Origin: Orobanche coerulescens
Taxonomy: Eukaryota > Streptophyta > Magnoliopsida > Lamiales > Orobanchaceae
NCBI GenBank assembly: GCA_033398695.1
Contig: CM065817.1
Span: forward strand, 62,856,001 to 62,920,000
DNA: 64,000 bases
Direction: 5' to 3'
Part shown: positions 42,665 through 55,204 of the stretch, in pieces
Position numbering within the stretch: the first letter of the stretch is position 1
How the letters are laid out: every line of letters starts with the position of its first letter
The notes under the pieces: generated by a model
What the model was told of the DNA's origin: nothing
Database searches by the model: none
Seen by the model: only the letters and a program-made list of their open reading frames with translations
Translations under genes and position numbers: made by a program

Positions 42665-44272
42665 CAGTATCAGGACAAGGCGTTGGCCTATGATATGAAA
42701 GAGGCGACAGTAGAGAAATCAACGGAAGCAAAGAAGCAGAAAGTGGCTGGCAACTTCACGGAGAATAAGAGTAGTGGGCCCCACAGGGGCCAGTCCTCAT
42801 TTCATTCATCCAAGAGGCCTCCGCATCCTTCTCGAGGCGGAAAGAAGTTCCGGGCAGCACCAACCATTTTAGATGCAGGAAAGAAATGTTATAACTGTGG
42901 CAAAGCGGGGCATGTTCGACGTGACTGTTTCTCACCTGCTGTGACCTGTTTCGAGTGTGGACGGCAAGGGCATCGCGCAACATTTTGTGGAAATGAGACT
43001 CGATCTTTGGGTACTCGCACTCCTGCACCGGTTCCGAAGGACACTAGTGTAAACCAGACGCAGCAAAGTGGATTCCAGCAGCAGAATGCTAGGAAAAGAG
43101 AAGCATCTAGCACTGGGTCCGTTCCTCCGGGTATTTACGAGATGAAGAAGTCAGACGATCAGAACACGGCTGTTGCATCAGGTACGATTCAGATCCTTTT
43201 GCAACCATTTAGTGTCTTATTCAATTCAGGAGCTACGTATTCTTTTATATCTTTGAACTGTGTTAATCGTTTGAAGATCTCGTGCTTGTATGATTGTGAA
43301 CCTTATGTTGTGGGATTACCGAGTGGAGAGAAAATTGTGGGAACCCTAGAAACTAGAGATTTTCCAGTGTCTATAGGAGGGAGAGATTGGCCATCGAATC
43401 TTATTGTAATTGACATCTACGGTGACGATTTAATTCTCGGAGACGATTGGCTCAACCGTTATAGAGCAATTCTGAATTACCGAAAGAGGGTCATTTCTAT
43501 CATTGCTGATGACGGGTCTGAATACTTATTCAGAGGATGGAGACTGGGAAGCTCGGGAAAATTGATCAAAGCGATGAAAGCAGTGAAATTACTGAAGCAG
43601 GGATGTCATGGAATTTGGTGCTATGCCATGAAGAAAGAAGAAGGAATAGAACTCTCATCTATTCCAGTTGTGAATGAATTTTCAGATGTATTCCCTGACG
43701 AACTACCTGGGTTACCTCTGCAGAGAGAAGTGAATTTCACTATCGAATTAGAGCCTAGAGCCGTTCCTATTTCCAGAGCACCATACCGCATGGCACCAAC
43801 TGAGATGTATGAACTAAAGAAGCAACTGGAGGAATTATTGCAGAAGGGTTATATTCAACCTAGCATTTCTCCTTGGGGAGCGCCCGTTCTCTTTGTTCGG
43901 AAGAAAGATGGATCCCTCCGATTATGTATTGATTACAGGGAGCTAAACAAGGTGACGATCAAGAACAAGTATCCTATACCTCGGATCGACGACTTGTTTG
44001 ATCAACTGCAAGGGGCAAGGGTATTCCCGAAAATTGACTTGCGATCAGGATATCATCAGTTGAGAATTAAGGAATCGGATATACCGAAATCTGCTTTCAG
44101 ATCCCGGTACGGACACTATGAATTCGTGGTGATGCCATTCGGACTTACCAATGCTCCTGCGGTATTTATGCAATTGTTGAATTGGGTATTCTTAGAATAC
44201 CTAGACAAGTTTGTGGTCTTTTTCATTGATGACATCTTGATCTATTCGAAAGACACAGAGGAGCATGCCTAG
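42665..44272 (+). pseudogene. Gypsy D zinc knuckles, protease and reverse transcriptase
   Basis: Same frame as gag. Two knuckles ([14 protein letters not shown] at about 42887, [14 protein letters not shown]). The protease active site reads [12 protein letters not shown]: the catalytic Asp is Asn (codon AAT at 43223-43225), so processing would fail. RT follows: [100 protein letters not shown] and [15 protein letters not shown] with FIDD intact. TAG at 44270-44272 ends the frame. Confidence 0.9.
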
Positions 44273-45090
44273 CATTTGCGTGTGGTTTTGAGCATCTTGA
44301 GAAATGAACAGCTTTATGCGAAGCTTTCCAAATGCGATTTCTGGATTAGGGAAGTAACCTTCCTTGGGCATGTGATATCAGCTGACGGGGTTCAGGTGGA
44401 CCCGAAGAAAGTCGAAGCATTCTTGGAATGGGAAGCTCCTAATAACATGAAAGAAGTCCGAAGCTTCTTAGGACTTGCTGGATATTATCGCCGTTTTGTA
44501 GAGGGATTTTCCAAAATTGCTCGTCCACTCACTCAGCTGTTACAGAAAACTCAAAAGTTCACGTGGGATGAGAAATGTCAGGTTGGTTTTGATGAACTTA
44601 AGAAGAGACTGCGGCAAGACCTATATTAGCATTACTGGATGGAACCGATAGATTCAGGTATACAAGAACGCTTCAAATCGAGTGCAGGATGTGTGTTGAT
44701 GCAAAAGGATAAGGTGATTGCCTATGCTTCTCGGCAATTAAAACCGTACGAAGTAAATTACCCGACTCATGATCTGGAGTTAGCAGCTGTAGTCTTTGCC
44801 TTGAAAATTTGGCGACATTATTTATACGGCACTCATTGTCAGATCTTTACAGACCATAAGAGCCTCAAGTACATTTTCAGTCATAAAGAATTAAACATGA
44901 GGCAGAGAAGGTGGCTGGAATTGATCAAGGATACGACTTGGAAATTCTCTATCATCCGGGTAAAGCAAACGTAGTAGCCGATGCATTGAGCCGTAAACCT
45001 GTTTCTCTTCGAGTGTTGGAAGCACTAACATCCCAAACCAGCATTCAACGAGAACTGATCCGCGAAGGGATTGAAGTATGGTCATAAGAA
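44273..45090 (+). pseudogene. Gypsy D reverse transcriptase end and RNase H
   Basis: In frame after the stop: [39 protein letters not shown]. Two frameshifts around 44610-44690 destroy the start of RNase H (the first catalytic Asp region is unreadable). Then [40 protein letters not shown] and [13 protein letters not shown]; another shift near 44935 precedes a broken ADALSRK region. Confidence 0.87.
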
Positions 45091-46556
45091 ATCCAAGGGC
45101 AACTATATGTGATGGAACTGACTTCGTCCCTAGTCGAGGAAATCAAATCTAAGCAGTTGAACGATTCTCTGATCCTTCGGTTATGTGACGAAGTAAAGAA
45201 AGGAAAAGCCCCAGGATTCGTGATACAAGATGATGGAGTTCTGAGATTTCAAAGTCGACTGTGCGTTCCCAATGATGATGATTTGAGACGGACAATTTTG
45301 AAGGAAGCTCACAGCCCTATTCTATTCACCCAGGCAGCAGTAAGATGTATAAGGATTTAAAACAAAACTTCTGGTGGGAAAATATGAAGAAGGACATAGC
45401 AGAGTATGTTTCGAAGTGTTTGACTTGTCAGCAGGTTAAGATTGAACATTAGCGACCTACCGGAATGTTAAAACCGCTTCCGATTCCCGAATGGAAGTGG
45501 GAGGATATCTCGATGGATTTCATCACCAGTATGCCAAGGACCAAGACGGGAATGAACATGATTTGGGTTGTAGTTGATCAACTAACCAAGTCGGCTCATT
45601 TCCTAGGAATTAAAGATACTTGGGGACCCGAGAGATTGGCGCGAGTATTTATTGCAGAGATAGTCAGATTACATGGGACACCGAAGACCATTATTTCAGA
45701 TCAAGATGGTCATTTCGTGTCGCACTTCTGGAAGGCAGTTCACAGGGCTTTGGGGACCGAGCTGAACATTAGCAAGGCTTATCATCCTTAGACGGACGGT
45801 CAGTCCGAAAGGACTATACAAACAGTATAAGACATGCTTAGAGCTTGTGCTTTGGATTGGTTAAATGATTGGGAAGTTCATTTGCCATTGATTGAATTCA
45901 CCTACAACAATAGTTGGCATGCTTCTATTAAGATGGCACCGTTTGAAGCTTTGTACGGGAGAAGATGTCGATCACCCCTGTGCTGGGATGATTCTTCGGA
46001 CTTGATCGGGATGGAACCGCAATTGATAGTTCAGACTCAAGAGAAGATAACTTTGATTTGGGAAAGACTGTTGACTGCCCAGAGTCGACAGAAGTCTTAT
46101 GCAGATGTACGTCGTCGCCCTCTAGAGTTCAACATTGGGGACCACATACTATTGAAGGTGTCTCCTACACGAGGAATTTTCCGTTTTGGGAGGAAAGGTA
46201 AGCTAAGTCCGAGATATATCGGACCATTTGAGATCCTCGAGAGAGTTGGGGATTTAGCATACAGGTTGGCCTTACCGCCATCGCTGAGTCACGTTCACAA
46301 TGTGTTTCACGTATCCCAATTGCGGAAGTATGTACCGGATCCCAGTCATATCATTGAGTTCGATGAGATCGAGATAGCTAATGGCGGCACCTTTGAAGAG
46401 AGACCAATCAAGATACTTGAGAGTCGGATCAAACAATTGAGGAATAAACCAATACACTTGGTTAAAGTGCAATGGTCACAGCATGGAGCTGAAGAGGCCA
46501 CTTGGGAAACGGAGGACAGTATGAAGGCTAGATATCCGGAGTTGTTTTCATCTTAA
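45091..46556 (+). pseudogene. Gypsy D integrase and chromodomain
   Basis: Zinc module ([27 protein letters not shown]), stop TAG at 45450-45452, then core WKWEDISMDFITSMPRTKTG, VVVDQLTKSAHFLGIK, GTPKTIISDQDGHFVSHFWK. TAG at 45789-45791 and TAA at 45828-45830 precede the open C-terminal part 45834-46556 with TYNNSWHASIKMAPFEALYG, KLSPRYIGPFEILERVGDLA and a chromodomain (RPIKILESRIKQLRNKPIHL, VQWSQHGAEEATWETEDSM). A frameshift near 45340 separates the zinc module from the core. Confidence 0.9.
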
Positions 46557-46591
46557 GTTTCGGGACGAAACTTGTTTTTAGGGAGAGAGGA
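46557..46591 (+). other. Gypsy D hairpin and polypurine tract
   Basis: GTTTCGGGACGAAAC (46557-46571) directly follows the pol stop and can form a 6-bp stem; AGGGAGAGAGGA precedes the LTR start TGTAATACC. Confidence 0.75.
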
Positions 46592-48990
46592 TGTAATACC
46601 AGAAATTTCTGATGTGTAATTGAACCTTGTGATACTGTAATTGTTGTATTTTGATCTGAGTATTATTCTCCGTATTTCATGATCCGGTGTTGTTGATCGC
46701 ATGATTGCATGATTGTGTTCAATATTGTGATTTTGCACTTGTAGCGCACGCTATCGACTAGGCATAGCGTACGCTAATTTGGGTTTAGTAGCGCACGCTA
46801 TGTATGAACCTTAGTGCGCGCTATATGTAGTCAGCATGATTGAGACGTGTTGGTAGGTGAGATCAGGCCGGGGATCTTGGTCGAATTTTGTCGGGATGAA
46901 CCTGGACGACTTTTGGGAAAAAGCCAAGTCAACGCGGTAGCGCACGCTACTCACATGAGGATAGCGCACGCTAAACGCTGAGTGCAGCGAAGTCAGTACG
47001 TTTCAAATAGCCGTTAGCGCACGCTATGAATATGGGCTAGCGCGCGCTAATAACCATTTTCTATTTATATTACAACATCCTTTTTCATATTTTCAGACTT
47101 TTCACTTCCCACATCCGAATTCTTGGACTTAGAGAGTCACTCTCTTCATCCTAAACCCTTCATATCATCATCCTAGCCCGAGTTGAAGCTTGTAGATCAT
47201 TGGAGATTGGTGTTCAAGCTCTCGGTATTGGATTTCTTCAAAGTTCCTTCGTGTTCTTCGCTACTTTGAGGTAGGTGATTCTTCACCAATATTAGTAGTA
47301 TTGTGAAGGATGTTTTGATCATGTTTTGGGATTTTATAGTCAGTTAAAATTCGTACGTAGCCGAACATCATGTTGTTAGAAGGATATTTTCGATACTTCG
47401 GTACTTCTTCATCGTATAAACCGTTGAACCTTTTTAGTGTTTGGACTCCTAAGCATATTCATATATCTTCTAACCGATATTGACCAGTTCATGGAGATTA
47501 GCAAGTTCTTAGATCTTTACATGATGGAATCATACGCTTTAGGATTTGGAATGGATTGAACTTAAGATATTTTCTTAAAAATCAAGATGAATTAAGATGT
47601 TGTGATGGTTGTATGTATCCTTGTACCTTGAAGTCGTTTAATCTGTAAAGATCTTTCACAAATCGTATGAGCATAGTATACATGGGGATGACATGTTTTA
47701 TCACTGAAGATTTCATGAATTTCATCACCACTAGATCAGTTTTCTGCCCAATAGTAAACTGCCATGCACAGGTAGCGCACGCTAAGATGTATGTATTAAC
47801 GTGCGCTATCGGGAATGAATAACATATGCTACGTTTGGTACGTAACGTGCGAGTCAGTCGGCTGGTCAGAGAGGACTGCCAGTACATAAACTAGCGTGCG
47901 CTAGACTTCGCCGTTTACGTACGCTAACGGGCAGGCTTAGCGCACGTTACGTAGAGTATGTAGCGTACGTTAAGTAGTTCAGGCAGATTGCATTTTTAGA
48001 GCTTTATTTGTAGACGGGTTGTTAGACATTAAATGCGACATAAGATAAATTCTATATTATTTCTTTTGTTAAGGTTTGAGCTTGCTACGTTGATCGAAGG
48101 AGACGGCCTTCGAGTGTGTTGAGATTCGTTGGAGTGATTTGTTCTTGCCATCTTTGAGGCAAGTATCGTATTTTAAGCTTATTGATATTGTATTGTTGAT
48201 GGTGTGTACGATTTATTCGTGTTGTTGAATATGAGATTATGTTCTTTGAGTTGCCATGATATTTACATTGATGAACGTGTTGATTTGCATATGTGTATGC
48301 ATAATGGTATTGTTTGTGTTGTAAATGATCCGAGGGGATCATGAGGATCTATGCTGAGGGCGCTGGATCGAATGTCCACCATGCGTTGGTCTGACGGGAT
48401 CATCATGGGGATCTATGCTGAGGGCGCTGGATCGTTGGACGGGTTTTCCACCATGCGTTGGTCCGACGGGATCATCATGGGGATCTATACCTTGGGCGCT
48501 GGATCGTTAGATTACCCTGTATAGTGTTGATGGAATCGTGAGGATTCATATCGTTGGATTCCAATGACGGAAGTCCGTTTTGTATGTTTTATGATGCATT
48601 GATGATTTATGTATTGCGATACTTGTACTAGCATTGTTTTGCTAACCCCTTCGGGGGTGGACAGTGTTTTGATGTTCAGGTAGCCGAGGAGTGGGGAGAC
48701 AACCACAGTACCGACATGACGATGAGATGGCTCAGTGATGTGGTTGATGTTTATTTTTATGGTGATTTGTCTTCTTGGTTCACTTTAGTACTCGATTACG
48801 TGTGTTTTAATAATGTAATTTTTGATATGGTTGTATAAATTAACTCCCTGGATCAGTTGAACCGGTTCTGTATTTTGAATTTCAATAGTACTGTTGAATT
48901 ATGTTTACATTCCTTTTAATTAGCCTTGTAAATCCTTACTTAAAGGGGTTTACGACGCTGTAATTATTCCGAATATCTCCGGGTGTTACA
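46592..48990 (+). repeat. Gypsy D 3' LTR (2399 bp)
   Basis: Near-identical to 39293-41691, with scattered substitutions. It ends GGGTGTTACA followed by the AAAAG duplication. Confidence 0.93.
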
Positions 48991-48995
48991 AAAAG

Positions 48996-50071
48996 GGCAG
49001 CCGATTCACCAATTCCTTTTATCTTCATGAATGCCTGGTCATCCGTCATAGCCTCAATGGGCTCAGGATCTACTGTGGGAGCATCCAAATTTCCTTCTAG
49101 AGGGGTTGCGCCCTGTGGGATTTCTGCTTTGTTAGTTACAGCTTGGGTGATTGCCTCAGTGGCCGCTGTAGCCACTGGGGGCTATAGGAATAGCTTTTGG
49201 CTTTGCAGATTTCTTAGTTTTCTACTACTTCTTCTTCTCGACAGTTGTAGACGAGCTATTGTCGGGAACACTTCTTTTTTTGTTGATAGCTTTCTTCTTG
49301 TTGTCCATGGATCTGGATTTGGAGAGAAGGTCCATAACATCCCTTGGATCTTTGGATGTATGAAGGGAGAAAGGATTGGGACTGTTGGCGAGAAGCGACT
49401 CCTTGTTGAACACTGATGGCTTTGAGCCACCAAGGAACTTCCCGGCAAGAATATTCTTGGAATTTGCTGACTGCTGTATGCCACAGCTAGTCAGGATGTA
49501 GTTCAAAATGAGGCCAAAAGATTTTCTGATAGATTCAGGCTTTGATGCTTCCTCCTGAAGCCTTTTCAAGATGATCTGGAACCAGTTCACCTTTTCTTTA
49601 GTCATGATGGCCACTATCATCCTGAAACACTAGCTTGTGCACATATCGAATGAACTTGTTGTGTTCTTAATCACCTTGCAGTAGAAATCATGCAAATAAA
49701 GATAGGGAAGGTGAAGTACTTCTTCTGACAGGTAAACTTGAGAAGGTTTGGACATCCCAGTGAACAGATCCCAATACGCCTTCAAAAGCTCCTCAGATCC
49801 AAAAGACTCCAGTTCCTCCAAGGTCAATCCATAAGAGGGAAGTCTATACAATTCCTTCAAGGAGTTCCCGGTTTATGGTTATCTCCTTATCTAGGACAGT
49901 GCTGAAGATGGCAATGACATCAAAACCCTTCTTGCTAGATGCATACTGGAACTCAGCGTCAACAAAGAACTCTTCAACAATCTGCTCGTCATAGCTCTCT
50001 GGATGCAGGTTGCCCAGACGGTAGAGGCCGGATTGCTTCAAACGGTATACCGCAAGGTTTATCCCTGCCAT
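48996..50071 (-). pseudogene. Element L envelope-like ORF, N-terminal part
   Basis: Start MAGINLAVYRLKQSGLYRLG at 50071, then EEFFVDAEFQYASSKKGFDV, LYLHDFYCKVIKNTTSSFDM, MTKEKVNWFQIILKRLQEEA, ILNYILTSCGIQQSANSKN, KFLGGSKPS, a basic Lys-rich stretch, and a Thr/Ala/Pro-rich linker to Gypsy D. Several frameshifts (near 49850, 49625 and 49200) break it. From memory it resembles a widespread plant retroelement-linked protein with EFFVNA and KVNWAQ motifs found with Copia elements; that is a recollection, not a search result. No clear transmembrane segment is visible. Confidence 0.5.
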
Positions 50072-50897
50072 ATCGTTATCCTCAGACCTTATACATTCCT
50101 AAAGAACCGAGCGTGTAAAGATTCTTCAATCGATGATTATGTTTTACTTCTTAACTGAGAAAGATGAAGTTTGGGAAGAATTTGCTGAAATGAATTGAAA
50201 AGAAGTAAGTAGAACCTAGAAAGTATGTATGTTGTATGCTGTACGCTCGATAATATGCAGAAAATGTAAAGAGTCTGCAAATCTGCATACTTGCCCTTTT
50301 ATAGGGTACAGGGAAGATTAGGTTACAATGAACGACCATATTTAATGGACGGGGACCGTCTTTTAAATGAACGTACATGATGCATTTCTATGTAACTTGT
50401 ACGTCTAATCCGTCTGTTTTGAAATTAATGAGCAGTCACATAGTTCTTCCACTATTGTACGAAACAACGGATTAAATTTTGAAATCGCGGTTTTTAAGGC
50501 ATTAAAGTTCAGGTGGGTCTTTTGTATTGAAAGATAAATCTCTTTAAATTCAGACAGTGCACGTGGACTTAATATAGTTTGCTGTGTTTAAAAGTTAGAA
50601 TTTAGATACAATTAAAATATTAATTGATATCCTAGAGTGTATGTGTTGTATCCACGAAAATACAGCGTTCCCCCTTAAAAGGTACATACATGATTTAATT
50701 CTTACAGCAATTTTAGATTAATGTTGTATTATTGGGTCATACTGTATTCCCCTTAAGTAATACACACGTCATCTGTAGGAAGGTTATAAACCCTTCCTCT
50801 TCCAACATGAGAGATACAACTTGGAATTTTGAGGGCACAATTAATTAAAGTGGATACTGTATTCATGGGTCTTACATCATTCCCCCTCAATTGATGA
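50072..50897 (-). promoter_or_regulatory. Element L spacer with TATA box between pol and the extra ORF
   Basis: 826 bases without coding signal. On the minus strand GTACCCTATAAAAGGGCAAG (TATA at 50297-50303) lies about 230 bases before the ATG at 50071. This suggests a separate promoter for the extra ORF. Confidence 0.4.
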
Positions 50898-53155
50898 TTA
50901 AAATGTAAAAACATACAGGATGTCTGGCTGTAGCATTTCTAATTCTTGGCGAAGCATACAGAATCTAGTGGTGCTGAGAGGTTTTGTAAAGATGTCGGCT
51001 AACTCGATGTCTGTATGAATCTTCTCAATCCAAACATCTTTATTCTCAACATGATTCCTGATGAAATAATGTTTCATATCAATATGCTTAGTTTGCGAGT
51101 GCAATCCTGGGTTGTGCGTGATTGCAATTAAACTCGTGCTATCACACATGATTGGTGTCTCTCTGGCATGGATCCTATAATCTTGTAACTACTGTTGCAT
51201 CCAGAGAATCTGCATACAACAACTTCTAGCAGCATAATATTCCGACTCATCTGTAGAAAGCGAGTTGTCCAATTACTTCTTATTGAACTATGGCACAAGT
51301 CTTGGTCCAAAGAAGTGAAGTTCCGCTTATACTCTTCCTATCTAGCTTCCAACCTCCGAGATCCAAGTCGATGTATCCTACCAAGTCAAATCTTACTTTC
51401 TTAGGATACCACAATCTTACTCAATTATTCCTTTTACGTACTTAAGGATTCATTTGGTTGTGGTAAAGTGTGACTCCTTAGGTGTTACTTGGTACCGAGC
51501 ACACACCCCTACAGAAAACTAGATATCAGGCATGCTGGCTGTTAGGTACAGGAGTTAGCCTATTAGCTTTAGGTAGAGTGATTGATCAACCGACTTTCCA
51601 ACTTCGTCAGCACTTATCTGTGTGGAAGTGCTCATGGGAGTGGATGACGATTTGGAGTTGTTCATCCCAAATTTGTTGAGCAGATCCTTGCTGTACTTCT
51701 CCTGGTTGATAAATATACCTGTAAGGAGTTTTTTTTACCTGCAATCCTAGAAAATAACTAAGTTATTCCATAATAATCATTTCAAATCTACTTTGCATGA
51801 GATGAGAGAAGCTTTGACATAAAGCAAGATTAGTTGAACCAAATATGATATCATCGACATATATTTGAACCATAAGTAGATCGTCACCTTCTTGTATTTT
51901 AAAGAGGGTTTTGTCGACTGCACCTTTCTCAAATCCATTATTGATCAGATATAGTGACAAGGTTTCATACCAGGCTCTAGGTGCTTGCTTGAATCCATAC
52001 AGTGTTTTTCTTAGCCTATATATAAGGTCCCCGCCTTCAGTGTTGACAAACCCTGGCAGTTGTTCAATATAGAATTCTTCGTTTAGGTCTCCATTCAGGA
52101 ATGCACTCTTAACATCCATTTGATATACAATAAAGTTCTTGTGAGCGGAAAATGCTAGGAATATCCTAATGGCTTCTAGTTGGGCTATGGGTGCAAAGGT
52201 TCATCATAATCAATTCCTTCTTCCTGCCTGTATCCTTGGGCTACTAGTTTGGATTTGCTCCTGATCACAAGTCCATTTTCATCCTTTTTGTTTCTGAATA
52301 GCCATTTGGTTCCTATCACTGATTCATGTGTTGGTCTACAAACTAGGTACCAAACATTGTTCCGTTCGAAATCATTAAGCTCTTCTTCCATCGAAGTGAT
52401 CCAGTGAGAATTATTCAGAGCTTCATTGGTCGAAATAGGTTTGGGCTAAGCTAAGAATACAGCTAAGGTGCACATAGCGAGTCTACTAAGTTCGGCTTGA
52501 GACTTCCATATAGGAAATTGAGATTTCTCTGAATCTATCTCTTTCTGTGCACAAAGTACAGTGCCTTGTGTCCTCTGTATTTTCCTATGTGTGGTTACAC
52601 TGCATAAATATCTCCAATTACTAATTCCTAGGGGTGTTATCTTAGCCACCTCCTGTCATGTTCTAGTTTGGCATCCTGTGCTGTTACCTGTCGAACTGTA
52701 GCCTCAACTTCGGCTTGTACAACATCAGCTTCGACTACTTCCATTCTTACAGTGGCGAGATTGATTTCTTGGTCCACGACTGGTTCTATTGGCATTTGGG
52801 GATAATTAATAGAGAGTGTCTGGATGCTCTAAGTTAGGTCTTATACTCCTGTAGGGTCACAATAGGGTTCATAAAATACTACATGGACGGATTTCTCTAT
52901 TGCTAGCTTCCTTTTGTTAAATATTCTGAAAGCTTTGCTGACAGAGTAGTATCCAACGAAAATTCCCTCATCCAAATTTTCGTCGAATGTCTTCAGTTGG
53001 CCCTTCCCATTGTTTACCATGTAACACCTGCATCTAAAAATATGAATGTATGCAACCATTGGAGTTTTGTTATTCCGTACATCATATGTTGTTTTATTAT
53101 TATGCTTGTTGATGATACAATAATTTTGTGTGTGGCATGCTGTATTTGTTGCTTC
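50898..53155 (-). pseudogene. Element L pol: integrase end, reverse transcriptase, RNase H
   Basis: 53155-52841 holds the integrase C-terminus (AYIHIFRCRCYMVNNGKGQL, DEGIFVGYYSVSKAFRIFNK). 52391-52185 is the RT start (NVWYLVCRPTHESVIGTKWL). 52119-51763 is RT core ([50 protein letters not shown] with YVDD at 51850-51861). 51149-50898 is the end of RNase H (LHSQTKHIDMKHYFIRNHVE, ADIFTKPLSTTRF). Stops and frameshifts separate the pieces, including a poor stretch at 51150-51760. Closely related to N (58085-60895). It is cut at 53156 by LTR P. Confidence 0.85.
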
Positions 53156-53279
53156 TGTTAGGAATAATTATTAGATTTTGTTGATGTCATCCCTATATTG
53201 ATTAATTATTCAAATGTATGTCTTAAGTACTTGGCAACTTGTAAAGAAGAACCATATGAGTATCTTTTGTAGGCCTTAA
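53156..53279 (+). repeat. LTR fragment P (start of a Copia LTR)
   Basis: Begins TGTTAGGAATAATTATTAGA at a clean break in the element L integrase frame and is itself cut after 124 bases by LTR M. The start resembles Sirevirus-type LTR ends; only its position and the TGTTAG start support the call. Confidence 0.45.
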
Positions 53280-54866
53280 TGTTAGGAGTATGCCCTCGAA
53301 TGCCACTCAGAGGATGTTGAGTAAGGGCATTGTACTTGTAATTATGTAAATCATTAATATAAGGCAATGGATGTTTCTTTATTTACTGGCAGTTACTGGC
53401 ATTCCTAACTCGTAAATATACATATAGAAACTAGTCCGTGTATTTGAGAGAAAAACGTTCCACTGGAAAGGTTTATAGCTCAAATACTTAATCGTTCGCA
53501 AGTCGATGAAACTTGACTGGGCGTTAAGTTTATGTGAAGACTTGTATGACGTGTTCTTTGACATGGAGAGTGCCTGTCGAACACTAATGGTTAGTGGGAG
53601 CACACGTTATAGGTATGCTAATTGGATTAGTATACTAGAATCGACTCACCCTCGATTCGTCACACGGATTTCACTCCGGGATAGTCAATGACGGAATTAA
53701 AAGGTTGTGATAGGTATTCGTGAACCTTCGACTTGAGGATTTAGTAGGGATGTGCTTGTGATGTTAAGATTTTCATTACAGTAGTTCGACCCTATAAACC
53801 GGGAGGTGGGGGTCAATCTCGACGTACATCTTAACGGGCAAGTAGCAGGTCCTACTGAATACCAAGATAGAATTCTTTCTCCCGTTAGTGAGCGGGTTAT
53901 ATGTCCTATGCGGTTATTGGCAGATGAGATCATAAGTCTTTGGCCAAAGCATTGGAGCTAGTTGTATTGGATACACGAGAGCTCAATGATCTCAATTTGC
54001 ATTAACGCATGCATAGCGTCAAGTGCAGATGGGGTTTGACTAACCGTGACCCTATAACTTGATCGGGACATTTGAAAGAAGGGTTTATACGTATACTGGT
54101 ATTCACGACAGAATGGTTCTTGAATGATCCCAATCATTCATTCTCAGTTGGGGTACAGTATAGGCCGCCAGGCTGGCTAGGTGGTGCTACTACTGTTTGG
54201 TTCCTCCCATTGTTGACTGAGATGGACCTACCGAGTCGCGCAATAGGATTGAAGACGGAATGAATCGAGCTTATTATCTCATTATGAATATTAGATATTA
54301 GATATCTAATTTGTGACATTGGATGTCTAAATTGATTTATTGGATAGATTGATATACGGCTTAATGGATTAAATAAATTACTGGGTGATTAATTTAATTC
54401 ATGAATATAATTATTTTTTGGAGAAATTAATTATGTTATTATGTATTTAATATGATTAAATAATTAGATTGATTAATCGATATAAATACATCGAAACGGA
54501 ATCAAAGTTTATCTGTTTAGACTCTCGGGAGTCCGAAACGAACCGAACTCGTTGGATTCCTTCTAGAGGCCGACCCCACTTTTTGATCTCTTACCTTTAG
54601 TCTTAGTCTTGCTTTGGTGGGTGAAGACTAATGACCCTAGAGATTTGATATCTCTTAAAATAAGGTATAGTTGATTGTGTGGAATTTGGAACAAGAATAT
54701 AATGAAGACTATTCCTCACTCTAGCAACAACACATTCAGCCGTGAGTTTAGTTTTGAGAGACAGAAAAAGGTTTCTCAAAGTGTTCTTCAATATTCTTGT
54801 TCATCTTCATAAACTTTCTTGGAGAAAATTATAGAGAGATAGAGAGAATAAGATTAAAACACTTAG
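53280..54866 (+). repeat. LTR M (Copia C/H family), truncated by Gypsy G
   Basis: Begins TGTTAGGAGTATGCCCTCGA and follows the LTR of Copia C (reverse strand of 15889-15611 and 5770 downward) for 1587 bases until Gypsy G starts at 54867. Flank CTTAG at 54862-54866 would be one copy of the G target duplication. Confidence 0.82.
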
Positions 54867-55204
54867 TGTAACACCCCCGATCCACTCAGGGATATTACAC
54901 GCCGTAGACCCTCTCCTCGAGGATCTACCAGGCTGATAACTAAAATCAAACATCTCAACATCGCCTTTAAGGCTAAAATGACTCAGTAGACCGACTTGGT
55001 CTTTCAATAATAACATACAACTCATTCCCAAACACATACCCACGCAGGGGTCAAAATAAAATAAACTCCCGTACAACGGGGAAAAGATACCGCAGCGGAA
55101 AAGAAAATACAACTGGACCAATACGACATCAACGGAACCTCGTGTGACTAGTATCGTTCATCTTTCATCATCCTTCGTACCGACCCTGTGCTATGCTCCA
55201 AAAC

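Larger units (their letters stand above)
39293..48990 (+). mobile_element. Gypsy D: chromovirus (Tekay-like), full length but inactive
   Basis: LTRs 39293-41691 and 46592-48990, each 2399 bp. The duplication AAAAG is at 39288-39292 and 48991-48995. Met-tRNA primer site at 41697, polypurine tract before 46592. Gag-pol runs in one frame over long stretches, with stops and a few frameshifts. Length 9.7 kb is normal for the group. Confidence 0.95.
38562..53155 (-). mobile_element. Element L: Sirevirus-like Copia (split by H, D, P)
   Basis: Minus-strand pol C-terminal half (53155-50898), a spacer with a TATA box, and an extra ORF downstream (50071-48996, continuing at 39292-38562). Gypsy D occupies 39293-48990 with TSD AAAAG. 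Copia H cuts the 3' end and LTR P cuts pol at 53156. Extra ORFs after pol are typical of Sireviruses. Confidence 0.65.
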
